Below are positions 1 through 7,010 of a stretch of DNA of 9,888 bases, one piece after another (within the stretch, counting starts at the first letter, position 1; each line of letters opens with the position of its first letter). The notes beneath the pieces are model-generated. The model searched no databases, was not told the DNA's origin, and was given only the letters and a program-made list of their open reading frames with translations. Where the stretch lies: assembly GCA_011051925.1 (NCBI GenBank), contig DRKE01000469.1, positions 1-9,888 on the forward strand, written 5' to 3'. The stretch is from Deltaproteobacteria bacterium (GTDB taxonomy: Bacteria > Myxococcota_A > UBA9160 > UBA4427). Both the position numbers and the translations under genes were made by a program.

Positions 1-3000
1 ACGCCGGGCGCCCCCTCGAGGCGATCCTGCGGTGCGACGTGCTGCCAGGCGAAGAGGAAGCGCATCATCTCCCGGGCCGTCACCGCGACGACCGATCTGC
101 GCAGACGCCTCTGGGAATCCGCATGGATCCGCGCGAGGAGGCGACGTGCGCAGAACTGCGGTTCGCCGAGTGGCGCGGCCGGATCGAAGCGGCCACGCAG
201 AACGAAGCCTTCGGATTCGAGCCTCGCCAATCCGATCTCGACGAGCCCCGTCCGGACAGCCAGACGCTCCGACAGGATCCTCGCCGTCGTGGGGCCCAGC
301 GTCTCGAGATGGCCGCGCAGGACGTGGGCGATCGCTTCGTCCTCGGCGATCGCCTCCGACGCTGCCCCCCCCTCTCCGGGGGCGCCGCGCGGCCCGGGGC
401 CGGAAGGCCGCCCGCTCCCCGCCCCTTCCGGATGCAGCGCCTCCGCCCAGGCGACCCGCTCCGCCGCCGCCCAGAAGACGATCCGATCCGCGCCGCCCAC
501 GCCGGCTCCCGCATCGTGTTCGCCCGCTCGACGTTCGACTTCGAAAGAAAACGCCCGCCCCATCGCCTCGAGTTCCCGGAAGAAGGCCTGCCAACGCCCT
601 TCGGCCGCGTGGATCCCCACCCCGAGCAACAGATCGTGGAGCTCCTCGGCGTCCCGCGGCGCGGGCGCGGATTCCGAGCGGATCTTCCCGATCGCCCCGG
701 CGTCGAGACGCGAAAGATCCCGCTCCTCGACCGGGAGTCCCCGTCGCATCCGCACCGCCCGGGTGCGGCGCTCCTCGAGGGGGGCATCGTCGAGATACGT
801 GAAGGGACGCCCGTTCAGGATCTCATGGGCCAGAGGCGAGGGTTCGGTCGTATCGACGCAATGCACCTCGATCCGGCCCCTCTCGATCCCCACGATGAGA
901 TCGCGCAGTCCGTCGACGTCCATCGCGTCGGTCAGACAATCGTGCAGCGTCTGCCGCACGAGCGGATGATCGGGAATCCCGATCGGACCCGACACATTCT
1001 CCTGACAGGCCGCCGCCTGGGGAAAGATCGCTGCCATCAGGTCGTCGGATTCCATCCGCTGGATCGCGGGTGGATTCTTCCTGCCCCCACGAAAGCGGAG
1101 GACCGCCAGCGACCGGTTGAGGTTCCAGCGCCAGCGCGCCGTGAAGAGCGGTGTCGGCAGGACTGCCTGCACGAGCGTCTCCTCGAGCCCCTCCCGCCCC
1201 AGGAATCGCGGCACGTCCGAGAGCGGGAAACTGTGGTGGGGGCCGAGCGACAACACCATCGCGTCGTCGTTGGCCGCGGCCTGGAGTTCGAAATTGAAGT
1301 TCTTGCAGAATTTCTTGCGCAGACCGAGACAGAGCGCGCGGTTGATCCGCCCACCCCGCGGCGTATGCACGACGAGCTGCATCCCACCGGCCTCGTCGAA
1401 GAAGCGTTCGAGAACGAGGCGATCGCGCGTCGGCAGCGCCCCCAGTGCGGTGCGGGAAACGGCGAGATAACGGACGATCTGGAGGGCCGCGTCGGCCCCG
1501 ACACCGGCCTCCTCCAGGAGCCAGCGACAGGCCTCGGACTCGTCACCGCGCTCGAGAATCGGCTCGAGGGCCGCCCGGAGCGCCGACACCTCGTCCGACA
1601 GCTCTTCGGTCCGCGCCGGGGCCTCTCCCGCCCAGAAGGGGATGTTCGGGGTCGCCCCCTCCGCATCGACGACCCGGACCTTCCCGCTCTCGACCCGCCG
1701 GATCCGCCAGGTGGCGCTGCCGAGCAGGAAGACGTCCCCCGGCAGACTGTCGATCGCGAAATCCTCTCCGACCGTGCCGATGAAGGTTTCATCGGGATCC
1801 GCGACGACCCGGAAGTCCGCGACTTCGGGAATCGCCCCCCCGGACGTGAGGGCCGCGAGCCGCGCCCCCCTTCGCGCGCGAAGCATGCCGCCGATCCGGT
1901 CGCGATGGAGATAGGCTGCACGACGTCCGCGTCCGGTCTCGATCCCCTCGGAAACGAGCTCGACGACCTCCTCGAAGGTCTCGCGCGCGAGCCCCTCGAA
2001 GGGCGCGGCACGCCGCATCAAACGGAAGAGGTCCGCCTCCTTCCAGGGCTCCGCCACACAGGCGGCGACGATCTGCTGGGCGAGGATGTCGAGGGGCGCC
2101 ACGGGCGGACGCAGCCGATCGAGTCGCCCGCGGCGGACGCCGCGCAGTAGCGCCGCGCATTCGACGAGTTCGTCCCGGGTCAGCGGATAGAGCCGCCCTT
2201 TCGGCGTGCCGCCCCGGAAATGGCCGGAGCGCCCGACCCGCTGCAGGAACGTGGCGAGACTTCGTGGCGAACCGATCTGACAGACGAGTTCGACCGGTCC
2301 GACGTCGATTCCGAGTTCGAGCGAAGCCGTCGCGACGAGCGCGCGCAGGCGTCCCTCCCGTAGCGCGGTCTCGACACGAAGCCGCCTTTTCTTCGACAGG
2401 CTGCCGTGATGCGCCGCGACTTCTTCGTCCCCGAGTCGTTCGGCCAGCTGATGGGCCAGGCGTTCGGCCATCCGCCGCGTGTTCACGAAGACGAGCGTCG
2501 TGCGGTGGCGTTCCACGTCACGCGCGATGCGATCGAGGATCTCGGCCATCTGTTCCGCCGAAGCGACCGCTTCGAGATCGCTTTCCGGCAGCACCGTCTC
2601 GAGATCGAGGTCGCGACGGTGGCCCTCATCGACGATCGTACAGCGGGGTCTTCCCGCATCGTCCTCGCGATCCGGGCCGACCCCGACGAGAAATCTCGCC
2701 ACCAGTCCAATCGGGCGCTGGGTCGCCGACAGGCCGATCCGGATCGGAACCTCGTCGCAGAGCGCCTCGAGTCGCTCGAGACTGAGCGCGAGATGGGACC
2801 CGCGCTTGTCGCGTGCCATCGCATGGATCTCGTCGACGATGACGGTCCGGATCGGCCGCAGGATCTCCCGGCCCCGCGACGAAGTCAGCAGCAGGTAGAG
2901 GGATTCAGGCGTCGTCACCAGGATCTGCGGCGGCTTCTTCAACATCGCTGTCCGCGCCGAAGCCGGCGTATCCCCGCTCCGGAGACCGACGCGGATCTCG

Positions 3001-3425
3001 GGGACCGGCAGGCCCATCGACCGGGCGATCGTCTCGATCCCGGCCAGCGGAATCGACAGGTTCTCCCGGATGTCGACGGCGAGGGCCTTCAGGGGCGAGA
3101 CGTAGAGAACCTCGACGCCCCCCGGCCGATCGACCGGCGACCCCTTCCGATCGGGCTCCGATCGGAAGGGATCACCCTCGAGCTGAAACGCGCCGTCGTC
3201 CTCGCACCCGAAGCGCGCCAGGGGAAGCGCACGACGATAGAACTCGTCGATGCAGACGAGAAAGGCGGCGAGGGTCTTTCCGGAGCCCGTCGGGGCGGCG
3301 ATCAGGGTGTTCTCCCGCTTCGCGATCGCGGGCCAGCCCGAAAGCTGGGGCGCAGAGGGCCCGTCGGGAAATCGTGCCTCGAACCAACGTCGCACCGCGG
3401 GATGAAAGGAGGACAGGACATCCAT
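1..3425 (-). CDS. lhr: Lhr-family DEXH-box DNA/RNA helicase (C-terminus cut by window edge)
   Basis: Superfamily 2 helicase of the Lhr (large helicase-related) family; known members are 3'-5' ATP-dependent translocases implicated in DNA repair. The frame is open from ATG 3425 to the window edge (1141 codons seen). Visible motifs: Walker A APTGSGKT (44-51), PLKALAVD motif Ia (111-118), DEIH motif II (198-201), SAT motif III (233-235), and QRVGRSGH motif VI (395-402). The Lhr-specific beta-barrel follows, with LLGSATWRI near 560-570 and PFWAGE near 596-601. A WQHVAP motif near 1127 belongs to the C-terminal extension, so this is the long, E. coli-type Lhr (about 1500 residues) rather than the short ligase-associated form; some hundreds of residues lie outside. 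The start fits the family N-terminus (FHPAVRRWF, then Q..GWPAI before Walker A). A polar, acidic insertion (about 66-103) separates motifs I and Ia. No strong Shine-Dalgarno is visible. The gene lies 54 bases after the SCO gene. Confidence 0.95.
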   Translation of the reverse strand, partial: MDVLSSFHPAVRRWFEARFPDGPSAPQLSGWPAIAKRENTLIAAPTGSGKTLAAFLVCIDEFYRRALPLARFGCEDDGAFQLEGDPFRSEPDRKGSPVDRPGGVEVLYVSPLKALAVDIRENLSIPLAGIETIARSMGLPVPEIRVGLRSGDTPASARTAMLKKPPQILVTTPESLYLLLTSSRGREILRPIRTVIVDEIHAMARDKRGSHLALSLERLEALCDEVPIRIGLSATQRPIGLVARFLVGVGPDREDDAGRPRCTIVDEGHRRDLDLETVLPESDLEAVASAEQMAEILDRIARDVERHRTTLVFVNTRRMAERLAHQLAERLGDEEVAAHHGSLSKKRRLRVETALREGRLRALVATASLELGIDVGPVELVCQIGSPRSLATFLQRVGRSGHFRGGTPKGRLYPLTRDELVECAALLRGVRRGRLDRLRPPVAPLDILAQQIVAACVAEPWKEADLFRLMRRAAPFEGLARETFEEVVELVSEGIETGRGRRAAYLHRDRIGGMLRARRGARLAALTSGGAIPEVADFRVVADPDETFIGTVGEDFAIDSLPGDVFLLGSATWRIRRVESGKVRVVDAEGATPNIPFWAGEAPARTEELSDEVSALRAALEPILERGDESEACRWLLEEAGVGADAALQIVRYLAVSRTALGALPTRDRLVLERFFDEAGGMQLVVHTPRGGRINRALCLGLRKKFCKNFNFELQAAANDDAMVLSLGPHHSFPLSDVPRFLGREGLEETLVQAVLPTPLFTARWRWNLNRSLAVLRFRGGRKNPPAIQRMESDDLMAAIFPQAAACQENVSGPIGIPDHPLVRQTLHDCLTDAMDVDGLRDLIVGIERGRIEVHCVDTTEPSPLAHEILNGRPFTYLDDAPLEERRTRAVRMRRGLPVEERDLSRLDAGAIGKIRSESAPAPRDAEELHDLLLGVGIHAAEGRWQAFFRELEAMGRAFSFEVERRAGEHDAGAGVGGADRIVFWAAAERVAWAEALHPEGAGSGRPSGPGPRGAPGEGGAASEAIAEDEAIAHVLRGHLETLGPTTARILSERLAVRTGLVEIGLARLESEGFVLRGRFDPAAPLGEPQFCARRLLARIHADSQRRLRRSVVAVTAREMMRFLFAWQHVAPQDRLEGAPG
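328..353. repeat. two GCGATCGC palindromes 18 bases apart (start to start)
   Basis: GCGATCGC occurs at 328-335 and 346-353, both inside the lhr C-terminal region. The same octamer recurs at 1419-1426, 3322-3329, 7666-7673, 8143-8150 and 8278-8285. It equals the HIP1 octamer known from cyanobacteria, although nothing else here suggests a cyanobacterium. Confidence 0.8.
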
Positions 3426-3436
3426 GCAGACCGGCC

Positions 3437-3442
3437 AGCCTA
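3437..3442 (-). promoter_or_regulatory. possible weak -10-like hexamer (TAGGCT) before lhr
   Basis: TAGGCT lies 11 bases before ATG 3425, in the 54-base gap after the CusF-SCO gene. It would leave a leader of about 5 bases. It matches only the TANNNT pattern and may be chance; read-through from the upstream genes is the alternative. Confidence 0.2.
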
Positions 3443-3479
3443 GCGGGCTCCGATGCAGAGCGAAAGAGAGGCGAAAGCC

Positions 3480-4385
3480 TCAGCGTCCGTCGCCCGGATC
3501 TTCGTCCGCGGACGCAAGGGCCCGCTCCCTGGCCAGCGCGATCACGTCGGCGAGCAACGCTTCATTGTCCGCCTCGGCCGTCCAGTAGCGCTCGAAGATG
3601 CGACCGTCCTTCACCAGGAATCGAAGGAGCGTGTGGTCGATCGAACCGTCTTCCTTGCGAAGCGATCCGATTCCCCATTTCCGCACGACCTCCGCGACGT
3701 CCTCCGTCGTCCCGGTCAGGAAGGACCAGTTGGAAAGGTCGACGCCACGCTCGAGTGCATAGCGTTCGAGGACTTCGGGGCGATCCGTCGCGGGATCCAG
3801 ACTGATCGAGATGAACTGGACGTGCTCGCGGAGCGACTCGGGAATCCGCCGCTGGAGCGCCACCCCCATCGACGTCTGGACCGGACAGGGTCCCGGACAA
3901 CTCGTGTAGATGAAGTCCACGACGAGCACGCGATCCGCAAAGGAAGCCAGACCGACCGGGCGTCCGGCCTGATCGATCAGATCGAATGCAGGAGCGGGAC
4001 TCGTCCGGACGAGCCCTTCGCGAAGCCGGAACCAACCCTCCTCCCGGGACGCTTCGCCCGTGACCTTCGCATCGACCACATCGTAGGCATGCCCGGTGAA
4101 ATGGATCGTGAAGTCGACCACCTGTCCCGGCGCCATGCGCTCGAGCAGGGCCCGATCGGGCACGGCGAAATTCATGGTCATCGCGGGCATCAACCCCCCG
4201 ACGTCCTCATGGTCGATCAGGACCTGGCCGTTCTCGACATCGACATCCTCGATCGTACCATGGGCGGAATAGCGGCCCGGTCCGCCCTCCTTCCGATCGC
4301 AACCGCAAAGTCCCGCCGCAATGAATCCGACCGCCACGAAAAGCCGGACGAACACGCGAAGGCGAGACCCGTTCAGAAGGCCCAT
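3480..4385 (-). CDS. CusF-like/SCO fusion lipoprotein, copper chaperone
   Basis: A 301-residue exported protein with two copper-handling modules. Residues 1-28 are a signal peptide ending in a lipobox (LCGC, lipid on C29); Asp at the next position would favour inner-membrane retention by the E. coli Lol rule. Residues about 40-108 resemble the CusF/copper-binding periplasmic family: H59 followed by MPAMTM with M66, M69 and M71; the CusF tryptophan is replaced by Met. Residues about 130-290 form a SCO1/SenC thioredoxin-fold domain with the copper motif CPGPC (C163, C167) and the distal ligand H251 in SIDHTLL. SCO proteins deliver copper to the CuA site of cytochrome c oxidase or reduce its thiols; the added domain suggests a built-in Cu(I) donor or buffer (inference). 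ATG 4385 is preceded by GGGGTGG and overlaps the end of the barrel gene by 13 bases, so translation is probably coupled. Upstream in-frame codons are open but lie inside the barrel gene and would precede the signal peptide. Confidence 0.92.
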   Translation of the reverse strand: MGLLNGSRLRVFVRLFVAVGFIAAGLCGCDRKEGGPGRYSAHGTIEDVDVENGQVLIDHEDVGGLMPAMTMNFAVPDRALLERMAPGQVVDFTIHFTGHAYDVVDAKVTGEASREEGWFRLREGLVRTSPAPAFDLIDQAGRPVGLASFADRVLVVDFIYTSCPGPCPVQTSMGVALQRRIPESLREHVQFISISLDPATDRPEVLERYALERGVDLSNWSFLTGTTEDVAEVVRKWGIGSLRKEDGSIDHTLLRFLVKDGRIFERYWTAEADNEALLADVIALARERALASADEDPGDGR

Positions 4386-5536
4386 TGCCACCCCGCTTTG
4401 ACGGACCAGTCTTCTTCGAGCTGCGGCCCGTCGAGATCCTGGTGGATCGGCACGCCCACTTCGACCGAAACCCGCTGATTCGGCCAGCAGGACGGCGAGA
4501 ACGCCATTCCGGGACTGATCGTGAGCCGGGTCCCGCCTCGCGCCTTCGCGTTCTCTGCCGGGTCGACGACGGGATCGAAGGACCGGTCGCGACCCCGGAT
4601 GTTGTTCTGCTTCTGCCACGCGAGCCGCGCCGAGGCGCTCCAGCCCGGCAGCAGTTCGACCGCAGCCCAGGCGGTCACGTCGAAACGACTGCCCTCGCGA
4701 TAGTGCAGACCGTTGCGACCGACCGGGTGACGCCCCAGGGCCTGCCCGCCCCACGAGAATCCGTCGATCTCGCCCTGGTAGGTCCATCCCCATTCGAGAT
4801 CGACCGTTCCATTTCCGATCTGGGAGTCGTAGGGCAGTCGCCGGACGTCCCCACCCCGCCGGAAGCTGCCCGTCGGCACGTCGAAGCCGACGTGGACATG
4901 GGAACGCTCGCGCCCCTTCTTGATGAAGGGCACGACGACGGCGAAGGCCACGTCGCCGATGCCCCGCGTCTCGACTTCCGAGCGGAGCCCCGACGAGTCC
5001 AGGGTTTCGAGGGTCTTGCGAACGACGGGAATCTCGACGGCGAGGGTCACCCGGGGATGGGGCGCCCAGGCCAGACGCAGGACATGGAGTTCGATCTCGA
5101 GGGAGCGGGGCGTTCGCGTGTAGGGCAGGAAGGAGTTGTTGCGGACCTGTCCCGGCGAGATGTCCCGATCGGCCACGAGCAGACCCTGACGTTGGACGCG
5201 TAGATAGTCGTATCCCACGCGAAATCGTTCGCCCCCGTCTTCGAGGGGCTCCGCGTAGCGGATGCCCAGCGGCGGAGGCGGCGCCGCGCGGCGGGATGCC
5301 CTCGCATCCGCCTTGTCGGCCACTCCGGACGAGGCCGGAACGGAGGTCCCCCTGCCCGATGGCTCTTCTCCGGATGCCCCCTCTGCGGACGCAATCCCAT
5401 CGGACGACACGCCACCCGACGCATTCGACATCGCGCCTGCCGTGCCCGCCATGGCACGCGTCGGGATCCAGCCACCGATCACGATCACGATCACGATCGA
5501 CCAGAAGGCACGGGAAGCGGTTCTTTGCCGGAGCAC
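4373..5536 (-). CDS. outer-membrane beta-barrel protein (phenol-degradation meta-pathway/transporter-like)
   Basis: A 387-residue exported protein. The N-terminus is a signal peptide with an unusual alternating IVIVIVI core (14-20) and likely cleavage after AMA (residue 30). Residues about 31-90 are low complexity: Gly/Ser/Ala/Glu-rich, then Arg-rich, then PPPPLG. From about 95 on, alternating hydrophobic/polar segments rich in Trp, Tyr and Gly look like antiparallel beta strands, and the chain ends in WQWAF with the C-terminal phenylalanine typical of BAM substrates. The closest fit I recognise is the Phenol_MetA_deg/transporter-like barrel group; the family call is tentative but the outer-membrane location is well supported. 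GTG 5536 is the only sensible start because TAG lies four codons upstream. TAGTTT sits 6 bases before it. The gene overlaps the CusF-SCO gene, so a role in copper handling or respiration is plausible but inferred. Confidence 0.8.
   Translation of the reverse strand: MLRQRTASRAFWSIVIVIVIGGWIPTRAMAGTAGAMSNASGGVSSDGIASAEGASGEEPSGRGTSVPASSGVADKADARASRRAAPPPPLGIRYAEPLEDGGERFRVGYDYLRVQRQGLLVADRDISPGQVRNNSFLPYTRTPRSLEIELHVLRLAWAPHPRVTLAVEIPVVRKTLETLDSSGLRSEVETRGIGDVAFAVVVPFIKKGRERSHVHVGFDVPTGSFRRGGDVRRLPYDSQIGNGTVDLEWGWTYQGEIDGFSWGGQALGRHPVGRNGLHYREGSRFDVTAWAAVELLPGWSASARLAWQKQNNIRGRDRSFDPVVDPAENAKARGGTRLTISPGMAFSPSCWPNQRVSVEVGVPIHQDLDGPQLEEDWSVKAGWQWAF
5476..5498. repeat. short tandem repeat, hexamer CGATCA (3 units plus 5 bases)
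   Basis: Three perfect CGATCA units plus CGATC on the plus strand. On the coding strand they read ATCGTG, giving the Ile-Val-Ile-Val-Ile-Val-Ile core of the barrel protein's signal peptide. Gain or loss of one unit would keep the frame and change the hydrophobic core by one Ile-Val pair. Confidence 0.85.
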
Positions 5537-5542
5537 GCTGGC

Positions 5543-5571
5543 AAACTAGGGAAACGATCGGATCGGAGCAA
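5543..5571 (-). promoter_or_regulatory. putative promoter for a leaderless transcript of the beta-barrel gene
   Basis: On the minus strand, TTGCTC (5571-5566) is separated by 17 bases from TAGTTT (5548-5543), followed by 6 bases and the GTG start at 5536. That spacing places the transcription start at or next to the G of GTG. Only TTG of the -35 consensus is matched. The TAG of the -10 hexamer is also an in-frame stop that limits the coding region, so the start codon is secure. Confidence 0.45.
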
Positions 5572-5576
5572 CGGAA

Positions 5577-6458
5577 TCAGGAAGCGCCGATCGAACGACG
5601 GAATCCCCTCTCGAGCGTTTCGAGGTCCTGGCGATAGGCCCGCCGCGAGCCCCGATCGAGACTGCGTGAACGAACCACGGCGCGCCAGAAACGGACGAGT
5701 CCCCGTTCGCCGTGGGACCGGACGAGATGATCGATGAAGGCGTAGGACTCGAGGTAGGCCAGCCGTGCTGCATCCGGCCCGAAATCGCTGAAACTCCTCG
5801 CGCCGAGTTCGGAAAGCGAGAAGAGCGTCCCCTGTCGTGCAGCCCGACGAAGCGCCTGGCGCTCGCCGCCGGACAGGGTCCGCTTGCCCGAAGCCCGGGC
5901 CTCGAACCACTCCGCGATGCCCTCGTTCATCCACGCGGGAAGAACGAGACGCGGCGCCTCGAGATCGAAAGCCGCATGCACGAGCTCGTGGTGGAGGGTG
6001 CGGACGAGGGCGGGGGAGACGCGATCCCCGGTCCGGACATGGATGGCCCCACCGTAGAAACCCGCCGCGGGAAATCGGAAGAGCCCTGCGAAGCGCTGCT
6101 CGAAGACCGTCTCGTCCCAGACGTAGACCAGGATCTTCTTCTCGGGACGCAACGCCAGGATCGCGTCCAACCGATCGAAGGCCGCCTCGAGTTCGCGCAG
6201 GACCGCCTGTTCGAAATTGCGGGAACCCCGCAGCCCGCCCGACTCGTCGAGATCGACGTCCTGGAAGAGCGTGAAATGGAAGGAGTCCCGGCGGTCGAAA
6301 TCGCCGTCTGCCCCCGAATCGCCGAGGGCCGTCGCGACGACGGGCACCAGGCCGAGCCACACCAGGAGGGTGGCGCGGGCGGCGAAGCGGGCGAGCGGTC
6401 GATGTCGTCGATTCCGATCCACGTGGCTCCCAGGCGCGACCGATCCCGGGTGCGCCAC
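5577..6458 (-). CDS. exported gluzincin-type zinc metallopeptidase (peptidase MA-like)
   Basis: A 293-residue protein with a basic N-region, a hydrophobic segment (about 29-45, LLVWLGLVPVVATA) and probable signal peptidase cleavage near ATALG-D, so it acts in the periplasm or outside. The catalytic motif is HELVH (H157, E158, H161), followed 18 residues later by E179 in MNEGIAEWFE. HExxH plus a distal Glu in an NEG(I/L)AEW context is characteristic of the peptidase MA-like (DUF1570-type) gluzincins. All zinc ligands and the catalytic Glu are present, so it should be active; its substrate is unknown. GTG 6458 is the most upstream start, since TGA lies four codons before it. TATACT sits 6 bases upstream and there is no Shine-Dalgarno. 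A second possible start is GTG 6422, preceded by GGGAG at 4 bases, which would shorten the N-region by 12 residues. The barrel gene follows 40 bases downstream. Confidence 0.85.
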   Translation of the reverse strand: MAHPGSVAPGSHVDRNRRHRPLARFAARATLLVWLGLVPVVATALGDSGADGDFDRRDSFHFTLFQDVDLDESGGLRGSRNFEQAVLRELEAAFDRLDAILALRPEKKILVYVWDETVFEQRFAGLFRFPAAGFYGGAIHVRTGDRVSPALVRTLHHELVHAAFDLEAPRLVLPAWMNEGIAEWFEARASGKRTLSGGERQALRRAARQGTLFSLSELGARSFSDFGPDAARLAYLESYAFIDHLVRSHGERGLVRFWRAVVRSRSLDRGSRRAYRQDLETLERGFRRSIGAS

Positions 6459-6464
6459 GCACGG

Positions 6465-6470
6465 AGTATA
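6465..6470 (-). promoter_or_regulatory. putative -10 element (TATACT) for the metallopeptidase gene
   Basis: TATACT matches the sigma-70 -10 consensus in five of six positions and lies exactly 6 bases before GTG 6458. No convincing -35 hexamer is visible at 16-18 bases upstream. It could drive a leaderless transcript starting at the GTG, or a 36-base leader if GTG 6422 is used. Confidence 0.5.
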
Positions 6471-6499
6471 TCAGGAGGGGGTCGCAGCCCGAGCGGGAA

Positions 6500-6901
6500 T
6501 CAGGGCAGTCCGCCGGCCAGACCGCCCGTGAAGAAGGCCGCCGCCGCGCGCCCCGCCGCCGCGAGCATCTTGTTGAAGCGGCGAGCCTGGTCGGCCGCCC
6601 GGGCGAGCAGGGTCCGCTCGGCGCCATAGGCCGGACACAGGTCGGCCCGTCGATTCCACAGGCGTTCGACCTGGTCGTTGGTGGCGCGCTCCCAGGCCCG
6701 ATTGCCCCGCTCGATGGCCAGGGGAAGGATCCGTGTCTCGTAGTGCTCGATCTGGCGGGTCAATTGCCGGCATTGGCCCCGGTACGTGCCCCTCCGGTGG
6801 GGATTCGGCATGGCGGGCAGGGCCAGCATCAGGACGAGCACGAATCCGATGCCGGCCTGGAAGCCGGCTCGGGATCGGGAATGCGCGAAGCGGAATGCCA
6901 T
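6500..6901 (-). CDS. small exported or membrane-anchored hypothetical protein with two cysteines
   Basis: A 133-residue protein that I do not recognise. The N-terminus has several Arg residues followed by a hydrophobic stretch (GIGFVLVLMLALPAM), a signal peptide or single anchor. The mature part is helical and strongly charged, with two cysteines in GQCRQL and DLCPAYG about 50 residues apart that could form a disulfide in the periplasm. Between them lies a likely amphipathic helix (RQIEHYETRILPLAIERG, then ERATNDQVERLW). The C-terminus is a small-residue hydrophobic tail (AAAAFFTGGLAGGLP). ATG 6901 places the hydrophobic segment at a normal distance; ATG 6949 would add 16 residues. Neither has a clear Shine-Dalgarno or a -10 hexamer 6 bases upstream. 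The gene follows the GMC oxidoreductase by about 110 bases (about 60 from the longer start) and may be co-transcribed with it. Coding status rests on the organised signal-plus-helix architecture and the position between same-strand genes. Confidence 0.65.
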   Translation of the reverse strand: MAFRFAHSRSRAGFQAGIGFVLVLMLALPAMPNPHRRGTYRGQCRQLTRQIEHYETRILPLAIERGNRAWERATNDQVERLWNRRADLCPAYGAERTLLARAADQARRFNKMLAAAGRAAAAFFTGGLAGGLP

Positions 6902-6996
6902 ATCGGGTGCATCGGCCCGGGGCGGCCCGACCTGAAGCGGGAATTGCATTCGACTTGCGGACCGGCGCCGACGGTTCCGGGATGGGTCCCCTGGGG

Positions 6997-7010
6997 CAGC
7001 CGCCCGGCTG
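6997..7010 (-). other. small GC hairpin directly after the GMC stop codon
   Basis: CAGCC, a 4-base loop, then GGCTG, immediately following the TGA at 7013-7011. There is no T-tract, so it is a poor intrinsic terminator. It could protect the transcript 3' end or be chance in GC-rich DNA. Confidence 0.25.

Noticed and set aside
1037..2011. Minus-strand 324-codon open frame inside lhr
   Set aside because: It lies in a different frame from lhr and is Ser/Arg/Pro-rich low complexity; no evidence of an overlapping gene.
39..3443. Very long plus-strand open frames opposite lhr (39-2150 and 2406-3443)
   Set aside because: They are in codon register with lhr on the other strand. In GC-rich genes the codons TTA, CTA and TCA are rare, so their reverse complements (the stops) are rare too. 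The translations are rich in Arg, Pro and Asp with no domain, whereas the minus strand gives full Lhr motifs.
3426..3479. Independent regulatory region for lhr
   Set aside because: The gap is only 54 bases and holds just a weak TAGGCT hexamer; co-transcription from upstream is as likely.
3453..4478. Plus-strand 341-codon open frame opposite the CusF-SCO gene
   Set aside because: It is antisense to a gene with two clear copper-binding domains and its product has no recognisable features.
5712..6629. Plus-strand 305-codon open frame opposite the metallopeptidase
   Set aside because: It is antisense to a gene with an intact HExxH active site and its composition is biased like the other shadows.
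6997..7010. Intrinsic terminator after the GMC gene
   Set aside because: The stem has only five pairs and no T-tract follows, so it is listed only as a weak hairpin.
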